Source: Chitinimonas_A lacunae (GTDB lineage Bacteria; Pseudomonadota; Gammaproteobacteria; Burkholderiales; Chitinimonadaceae). Taken from it: a DNA stretch of 64,000 nt. The notes beneath the pieces were generated by a model that worked only from the letters and a program-made list of their open reading frames with translations, was not told the DNA's origin and did not search any database. Below are positions 59,028 through 64,000 of the stretch, piece by piece. The stretch covers positions 682,001-746,000 of the forward strand of contig NZ_JBHSBU010000001.1 of assembly GCF_042650885.1 (NCBI RefSeq). Reading direction: 5' to 3'. Numbering within the stretch: the first letter of the stretch is position 1; each line of letters starts with the position of its first letter. The translations under genes and the position numbers were made by a program.

Positions 59028-60314
59028 CTACCGTATATCGCGTGCCAGCCTTATCCCTGAGAACTGCCAGCGGGCGCCAGGCATAAAGAAATTACGGTAG
59101 CTGGGCCGGATATGGTTGAGCGGGGTGGTGCAGGAGCCGCCACGCAGCACCATCTGGTTGATCATGAACTTGCCGTTGTACTCACCGACCGCGCCCGGGG
59201 CGGGATGAAAGCCGGGGTAGGGCAGATAGGCGCTCGATGTCCACTGCCAGGTTTCGCCGAACATCTGTTGAGGCAGTTCGCTCTCGCCCGTCGCGGCCGC
59301 CGGATGTAGCCGGTCGCCTTCGAGAAAATGGCCATCGCAGTCACCGCCACGCCAGACCATGCCGGCCGCGTGTTCCCATTCGGCCTCGGTCGGCAGCCGG
59401 GCGCCGGCCCAGCGGGCATAGGCGTCGGCCTCGTAATAGCTGATATGGCAGACCGGCTCGGTCGGCGCCAGCGTCCGGGTGCCGGCCAGGGTGAAGATTT
59501 CCCATACCTTGCTCGAAGCAGTCGGCCGGCAGTACAGCGGCGCCTGCCAGTTTTCGCGGCAACGTTGCTCCCAGCCATCGGACAGCCACAGCTCGGGCCG
59601 TTGATAGCCGCCGTCACGGATGAATTCCAGATACTCGGCATTGCTGACCAGCCGCGAGGCCAGCGAATAGGGTTGCAGCCAGACCCGATGGGTCGGCGTC
59701 TCGTTGTCGAAGGCAAAATCCCGGCCGCTGTAGCCGATATCGACCAGTCCGCCCGGGTAGTCGAAATAGCGCAGCGGCGCCAGTACCCGTTCGAGCGGTT
59801 CGGGTGGCGAAGGCCGGTAGGCCGGATGAAGTGGATTGCTCCAGAAGTGATGCTTGAGGTCGGTCAGGATCAATTCCTGATGCTGCTCTTCGTGCTGAAT
59901 GCCCAGTTCGATCAACTCAAGCCAGCGCGGCTCGCAGATCGGCGATTCGAGCAGAGCCAGAATCTGCTTGTCGACCGTCTCGCGATACACCATCACCTGG
60001 CTCAGCGTCGGCCGCGACAGCATGCCGCGCTCGGGCCGTGGCATCCGCTCGCCCACGCCGACGTAATAGGAGTTGAACAGCATGCGGAACTGTCTATCGA
60101 ATGGCTGAAAACCCGGCACCGCCGCTTCGAGCACAAAGGTCTCGAAGAACCAGGTGACATGGGCCAGATGCCATTTGACCGGGCTGGCATCGGGCATCGA
60201 CTGCACCATGCAATCTTCGGCGCTCAGGCCGCTCACCAGGGCTTCGGTACGCTGGCGCACGGCCAGGAACGCAGTCCGCAGCGCAAACACGCGCGCATCG
60301 ACCGGGATATTCAT
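59028..60314 (-). CDS. egtB: Ergothioneine-type sulfoxide synthase EgtB
   Basis: A 428-residue EgtB. The N-terminal DinB-like domain has His49 (KWHLAHVTWFFE) and the HxxxHxE iron motif His141, His145, Glu147 in IQHEEQHQE. The C-terminal half is the FGE-sulfatase domain (LPTEAEWEHAA, FGETWQWTSSAYLP, VLRGGSC). It attaches sulfur to trimethylhistidine with an iron centre and oxygen. The start at 60314 follows AAGGAG and overlaps the egtD stop by 4 nt. EgtA, EgtC and EgtE are not nearby. Confidence 0.94.
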   Translation of the reverse strand: MNIPVDARVFALRTAFLAVRQRTEALVSGLSAEDCMVQSMPDASPVKWHLAHVTWFFETFVLEAAVPGFQPFDRQFRMLFNSYYVGVGERMPRPERGMLSRPTLSQVMVYRETVDKQILALLESPICEPRWLELIELGIQHEEQHQELILTDLKHHFWSNPLHPAYRPSPPEPLERVLAPLRYFDYPGGLVDIGYSGRDFAFDNETPTHRVWLQPYSLASRLVSNAEYLEFIRDGGYQRPELWLSDGWEQRCRENWQAPLYCRPTASSKVWEIFTLAGTRTLAPTEPVCHISYYEADAYARWAGARLPTEAEWEHAAGMVWRGGDCDGHFLEGDRLHPAAATGESELPQQMFGETWQWTSSAYLPYPGFHPAPGAVGEYNGKFMINQMVLRGGSCTTPLNHIRPSYRNFFMPGARWQFSGIRLARDIR

Positions 60315-61345
60315 TGCGGGTCTCCTTCGAGCGGCGCAGCCACATAGAGATGGAACCAACCGCGCTCGTCGCTCCAGCGCCGCAGCATCGCAAAGCCGGC
60401 CTGGGCGAGCAGGGCTTCAAAGCGCGCAGGCGTGTATTTATAGGAATACTCGGTAATGATGGCGTCGCCCGGGGCGAAATCGCGCAGACGCGAGCCGATC
60501 CGCACATGCTGCAAGCGATCGGCCACCAGCAGCATCTCGACCCGGCTTTCGGCTTCGTTGAACCAGGCGCGGTGACGGAAATGGCGTGGCTCGAAGTCAC
60601 AGTCGAGTGCGCGATTGACCACCCGCAGCACATTGCGGTTGAACGCGGCGGTGACGCCCAGGGCATCGTCGTAGGCCGCTTCGAGGATGGCTGGGTCTTT
60701 CGGCGCATCCACCCCGATCAGCAGACGGCCCTCGCGCCCCAGATGGCCACGGATGCTGGTCAGCAGCGCCAGCGCGGCGGCAGGCTCGAAATTGCCGATC
60801 GAGGAACCCGGGTAGAAGAACACCGGTGGCAATCCGCTGTTAGAGCGCAGGATGGCCTGTAGATGAAGCGGCCGGGTGAAGTCGGTGACGATGCCGAGAA
60901 ACTCGACCTGCGGAAACTGGCGCATCCCGCTGCGCAGCGTCTGGCGCAGCCATTCGGGCGCGATATCGACCCCGACATAGCGGGTGGCCATGGTCACGCC
61001 CAGCCACGGCCAGGATTTGTGTCCATCGCCACAACCCAGATCGACCCATTGCCCGGCGCTGGGCAGATAGCTGGCAATCTCGGCGCGATGGGTGGCGCAA
61101 ATGGCGTTTTCCAGCCGGGTCGGGTAGTACTCCGCCAACTGGCAGATGGCGTTATAGAGCGCGCAGCCCTGTTCGTCGTAGAAGAATTTGGGGGAGATCC
61201 AGGCCGGCTGTGCCAATAGTCCCGCTTCCAACCCGGCCAGCCGCTCCTCGACCGGCTCCAGGGCTTCGACCACCACCCGAGGTCGGGCCTGGGTACCCGT
61301 GGCCGGCCGGGTGGCAAGAGAAGAGGGAGAGAGATCCGCCAACAT
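60311..61345 (-). CDS. egtD: L-histidine N-alpha-methyltransferase EgtD
   Basis: A 344-residue SAM-dependent methyltransferase of the EgtD type, which makes trimethylhistidine (hercynine), the substrate of EgtB. Motifs are SPKFFYDEQGCALYNAI near residue 50, the SAM loop VDLGCGDGHKSWPWL and FFYPGSSIGNFEP. The start at 61345 follows AAAGGAAA. It is upstream of egtB on the same strand and coupled to it by an ATGA overlap. Ergothioneine protects against oxidants, in keeping with the DJ-1 and catalase genes in this window. Confidence 0.94.
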   Translation of the reverse strand: MLADLSPSSLATRPATGTQARPRVVVEALEPVEERLAGLEAGLLAQPAWISPKFFYDEQGCALYNAICQLAEYYPTRLENAICATHRAEIASYLPSAGQWVDLGCGDGHKSWPWLGVTMATRYVGVDIAPEWLRQTLRSGMRQFPQVEFLGIVTDFTRPLHLQAILRSNSGLPPVFFYPGSSIGNFEPAAALALLTSIRGHLGREGRLLIGVDAPKDPAILEAAYDDALGVTAAFNRNVLRVVNRALDCDFEPRHFRHRAWFNEAESRVEMLLVADRLQHVRIGSRLRDFAPGDAIITEYSYKYTPARFEALLAQAGFAMLRRWSDERGWFHLYVAAPLEGDPQ

Positions 61346-61417
61346 GGTATTTCCTTTCCAGGCAAGAAAGAGCGGCCGCACGGACGCTCTGGAACGACAA
61401 GGCAAGGGAATGCGGAG

Positions 61418-61488
61418 TAAGAAGATTTATTTTTCTTTTGGCTTGGCTCCTATATTGGCAGTAAATTTCCTGATTTTTTCTATTTGTA
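61418..61488 (-). repeat. AT-rich dispersed element, copy 11
   Basis: On the minus strand it reads AAATAGAAAAAATCAGGAAA, then TTTACTGCCAATATAGGAGCC and AAAAATAAATCTTCTT. It starts about 13 nt behind the stop of the PfpI-like gene on the same strand. Confidence 0.65.
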
Positions 61489-61498
61489 CTCAGGCCGC

Positions 61499-62056
61499 TC
61501 AAGTCGGCTCGACCCTCGCCAAGGCATTGAGCAGGGCAGCATTGAAGGCCGGCAGATCGTCGGGGCGGCGGCTGCTGATCAGCGGGCCGTCGCACACCAC
61601 TTCCCGGTCGACCCAATGGCCACCGGCGTTGCGAATATCGTCCTGCAAGGAAGGCCAGCTGGTCAGGGTGCGGTCGGCGACCAGGCCGGCCGAGACCAAC
61701 AGCCAGGCGCCATGGCAGATCACCGCGATCGGCTTATGGGCCGCCGCCATCGCCACGGCCAGCGACCGCGCCTGGGGCAGCAGGCGCAGGGCATCGCTAT
61801 TGACCACGCCGCCCGGCAGCACCAGGGCGTCGTAGCGGTCGGCCCGGGCTTGGTCGAGTGCGCAATCGACCGTCACCTGACGGCCTGGCTCGGTATGCTG
61901 AAAGCCCTGCACTTGAACGGGGCGGTCCGACACCACATCGACGGTGACGCCCCGGGCTTCGAGCGCGGCTTTGGGGGAAAGCAGTTCGGATTCCTCGAAT
62001 CCATCGGTGACAAGAATGGCGACGCGCCGGTGCGCCAGAGGAGTCGCAGTGTTCAT
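61499..62056 (-). CDS. DJ-1/PfpI family protein
   Basis: A 185-residue protein of the PfpI/YhbO type. The nucleophile Cys114 lies in the elbow AVICHGAW, with the upstream Glu in FEESELLSP (about residues 20-28). Members are stress-linked deglycases or chaperone-like proteins. The start at 62056 follows AGGAG. It is 25 nt behind the SDR gene on the same strand, so likely cotranscribed. Confidence 0.92.
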   Translation of the reverse strand: MNTATPLAHRRVAILVTDGFEESELLSPKAALEARGVTVDVVSDRPVQVQGFQHTEPGRQVTVDCALDQARADRYDALVLPGGVVNSDALRLLPQARSLAVAMAAAHKPIAVICHGAWLLVSAGLVADRTLTSWPSLQDDIRNAGGHWVDREVVCDGPLISSRRPDDLPAFNAALLNALARVEPT

Positions 62057-62081
62057 GGGCAGCTCCTGAGGTGGGTCATGC

Positions 62082-62966
62082 TCAGCCATTGACCACTTCG
62101 CCACCGTTGGGGTGGATCACCTGACCGGCGATATAGGAAGAGTCGCGACTGGCCAGAAACACGAAGGCCGGGGCAATCTCATCGGGCTGGCCGGGTCGTT
62201 TCATCGGCACATCGTCGCCGAAATGGCTGACTTTCTCGGCATCGAAGGTCGAGGGAATCAGCGGCGTCCAGACCGGTCCCGGTGCCACGGCATTGACTCG
62301 GATATCCTCCTTGATCAGCGCCTTGGCCAGGGAACGGGTAAAGGCCACGATGGCGCCCTTGCTGGCCGAGTAATCGAGCAGTTTGGGACTGCCACGGTAG
62401 GCGGTGATCGAGGCGGTATTGATGATCCGGCCGCCGCCCTTGAGATAGGGCAGGGCCGCCTTGACCAGATAGAACATGGAAAACAGATTGGTGCGGAAGG
62501 TCTTTTCGAGCTGTTCGGCCGAAATATCGCCGATGCTGTCCTGCGGATGCTGTTCGGCCGCGTTGTTGACCAGGATATCGAGCCGCTCGAAGCGGTCGAT
62601 GGTCTGCTCCACGGCATCGGCGCAGAACTGCTCGTCGCCGATGTCGCCTGCGAGCAGCAGGCAGCGCTGACCGGTCGCTTCGATCAGTTCACGGGTACGC
62701 TGGGCGTCTTCCTCTTCGTCGAGATAGACCACCACGATATCGGCGCCTTCCTTGGCATAGGCCACCGCCACTGCCCGCCCGATACCGCTGTCGCCGCCGG
62801 TGATCAGGGCCACCTGGCCTTGCAGTCGGCCGCTGCCGACGTAGTCCTGCATTTCCGATTGCGGCGGCGGATTCATCAGGGTTTCCAGGCCAGGCTGGAT
62901 GGTCTGATGCTGGGGCGGCAGGGTGGTGGATTTATCCGTCTGGGCTTCGTTCAAGGTGACGCTCAT
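62082..62966 (-). CDS. Short-chain dehydrogenase/reductase (YghA-like, general stress type)
   Basis: A 294-residue SDR with an N-terminal extension of about 45 residues (Gln/Pro-rich), as in YghA and Bacillus YdaD/YhdF-type stress oxidoreductases. NAD(P) is bound by TGGDSGIG (56-63), with NNAAEQHP and the catalytic YSASKG. The start at 62966 follows GAGGAG. It precedes the DJ-1-like gene and follows the PRC-barrel gene, which together suggest a stress operon. Confidence 0.93.
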   Translation of the reverse strand: MSVTLNEAQTDKSTTLPPQHQTIQPGLETLMNPPPQSEMQDYVGSGRLQGQVALITGGDSGIGRAVAVAYAKEGADIVVVYLDEEEDAQRTRELIEATGQRCLLLAGDIGDEQFCADAVEQTIDRFERLDILVNNAAEQHPQDSIGDISAEQLEKTFRTNLFSMFYLVKAALPYLKGGGRIINTASITAYRGSPKLLDYSASKGAIVAFTRSLAKALIKEDIRVNAVAPGPVWTPLIPSTFDAEKVSHFGDDVPMKRPGQPDEIAPAFVFLASRDSSYIAGQVIHPNGGEVVNG

Positions 62967-62990
62967 CGGTGTTTCTCCTCACATCGACGA

Positions 62991-63013
62991 CGCCGGCATC
63001 ATCGATGCCGGCG
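62991..63013. other. Perfect hairpin between the PRC-barrel and SDR genes
   Basis: CGCCGGCAT (62991-62999) pairs with ATGCCGGCG (63005-63013) around CATCG. No T-run follows on either strand, so it is not a normal terminator. It could partly separate expression of the two minus-strand genes. Confidence 0.6.
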
Positions 63014-63059
63014 CCTGGGACGCACGGTTGCTCAGGCCCCGAAGGCCCGCTGGCCGGAC

Positions 63060-63485
63060 TTATTCCCAATAAGGACGGACGTCGTAGTAGGTGTGCACCT
63101 GATCGGCCCAGCGCGTATCGGCCATGCTCGGCCAGTGGTCCTTGTCAAAGCCCGGTGCGTTTTCCAGCACTTCCTTGCTGGCATTGAGGATGAACTGCTT
63201 TTGATCGATATCAAGCGTCAGCGCTGCCCACGGCAGGGCGAACAAACGGTCGCCCATGCCGAGGAAACCGCCGACCGACAGCACGGCATAGGCAATTCGG
63301 CCGCGTTGTACATCGAGCATGATGCCCTTGATATCGCCGAGCTTCTCGCCCGCCGGATTGACCACGTCGTTGCCGGTCAGCGTGTCGGCCAGCATCAGAT
63401 AAGGGCCGGGGCCATCGGCACTGCTGAGCGAATGTTGCGAACCGACGATACGGGCGCCACCCGTATTACTGGATTGTTGAAGCAT
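63060..63485 (-). CDS. PRC-barrel domain protein
   Basis: A 141-residue protein with one PRC-barrel domain (about 25-95: LTGNDVVNPAGEKLGDIKGI, then GRIAYAVLSVGGFLGMGDRLFALPW). The C-terminal 40 residues are aromatic and acidic, ending YYDVRPYWE. These proteins are often stress-induced in proteobacteria; their ligand is unknown. The start at 63485 follows AGGAGG with 7-nt spacing; the frame continues upstream but without a ribosome site. Confidence 0.9.
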   Translation of the reverse strand: MLQQSSNTGGARIVGSQHSLSSADGPGPYLMLADTLTGNDVVNPAGEKLGDIKGIMLDVQRGRIAYAVLSVGGFLGMGDRLFALPWAALTLDIDQKQFILNASKEVLENAPGFDKDHWPSMADTRWADQVHTYYDVRPYWE

Positions 63486-63841
63486 GATGGGCCTCCTGTA
63501 GCGATAGAAAGAAAACACCGCCTGTTGACCGACGCATTGAGGCGTCGGGGCTGGCTGTCCGTTTCCTGGCAAGTGCCATGCCTTGTCGATTCGCAGCAGG
63601 CCCAATAAGTGGAATAAAATTAATTGGGTGGGAATTTCGGTAAGAATTGCACGAAAAATGTAATTTTTATATGAAATGTTTTTGTTGAAATAATTGATAT
63701 TTAGTTCAATTTAAAGAATCGCTATTGAGGATTTGCCGCGCCGATTATCCGCATCAACACAAAAACTTTTCTGTTCAATCGGGTCAAAATGCGGTTTGCC
63801 GCATCTTCTTGGCGGAAAAAATAATCAGGAGGATCACGCAG
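63486..63841. other. AT-rich intergenic region
   Basis: No gene. The part 63605-63720 is strongly AT-rich, has some likeness to the AT-rich dispersed element (TTGCACGAAAAATG) that I do not count, and probably holds divergent promoters. ATGCGG (63786-63791) and CCGCAT (63796-63801) form a small hairpin before the last gene. Confidence 0.4.
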
Positions 63842-64000
63842 ATGAACAGCGATTCGGCAAAATCACTTGCCGTGCCACCGACCCGGATGCGCTTGCGCTG
63901 GGGGGCCATCAGCGCCGGTCTGATCGTCGCCTTGGCCTTGCAACTGCTGCTCACGGTGATGGGCATGGTGGCCGGGCTGGCGATTGGCCGGGTGGAAAGC
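63842..64000 (+). CDS. N-terminal part of a membrane protein (3' truncated by window edge)
   Basis: The ATG at 63842 follows AGGAGG by 8 nt, a strong ribosome site. The visible 53 residues are a polar, Ser/Lys/Arg-rich start followed by a long hydrophobic helix from WGAISAGLIVALALQLLLT to GLAIG. This opening is seen in uncharacterised multi-span membrane proteins of proteobacteria. The rest lies outside the window, so no function can be given. Confidence 0.75.
   Translation, partial: MNSDSAKSLAVPPTRMRLRWGAISAGLIVALALQLLLTVMGMVAGLAIGRVES

Noticed and set aside
63605..63680. A further copy of the AT-rich element
   Set aside because: Spacing and AT-richness fit, but the TGCAAGA core is not recognisable in the right orientation. 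A similar TTCTGCACAAAGTTGGGCAA near 35595 was also left out.

Overview
The window is a GC-rich chromosomal segment from a Gram-negative bacterium, most likely a betaproteobacterium of the Neisseriales type. This is inferred from gene content: AcnA and AcnB around a LysR regulator, DapC/DapD, a PqiA/PqiB/PqiC system, a YjfB-like motility protein and Atm1-type ABC exporter. I see no rRNA, tRNA, CRISPR array, prophage or intact insertion sequence. Most genes are housekeeping or stress functions with clear Shine-Dalgarno sequences, separated by short gaps and good intrinsic terminators.

Layout. 1-10.6 kb: partial membrane protein, an ArnD-like protein that has lost its metal ligands, upp, a hydrolase, and acnA - lysR - acnB. 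10.7-19.7 kb: signalling genes (receiver-kinase, lone CheB esterase domain, diguanylate cyclase) mixed with a DMT transporter, a quinone reductase-like flavoprotein, a MOSC protein and a periplasmic binding protein. 19.8-25.9 kb: dapC-dapD, small exported or motility proteins, a DinG-type helicase, mltG. 26-27.1 kb: decayed short-chain dehydrogenase genes. 27.5-36.9 kb: Atm1-like exporter, subtilase, trpG - PARG-like - trpD operon, thioredoxin, glycosyltransferase. 37-43.6 kb: stress and envelope genes (DUF2383, KatE, DUF3309, glycine-zipper protein, MscS). 43.9-47.5 kb: overlapping pqiA-pqiA-pqiB-pqiC operon. 48-58.5 kb: a phosphorelay block of three hybrid kinases and a CheR methyltransferase. 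59-64 kb: egtD-egtB (ergothioneine type), DJ-1/PfpI protein, SDR, PRC-barrel protein and the start of a membrane protein.

The least expected content is repetitive DNA. I found two dispersed repeat families by eye. One is a ~65-nt AT-rich element with a TGCAAGA core (about eleven copies). It often sits within about 40 nt after a stop codon on the same strand, and one copy is translated in frame as the linker of a hybrid kinase. The other is a ~105-bp GC-rich, imperfectly palindromic element between convergent genes (one copy near 3.8 kb, three adjoining copies in alternating orientation near 58.6 kb).

Other points of interest are a PARG-type macrodomain gene translationally coupled to trpG, a 17-bp perfect palindrome that exactly fills a possible promoter spacer before acnB, a 1,533-residue sensor with two kinase cores and three receivers, and a possible small RNA ending at a minus-strand terminator near 37.03 kb.
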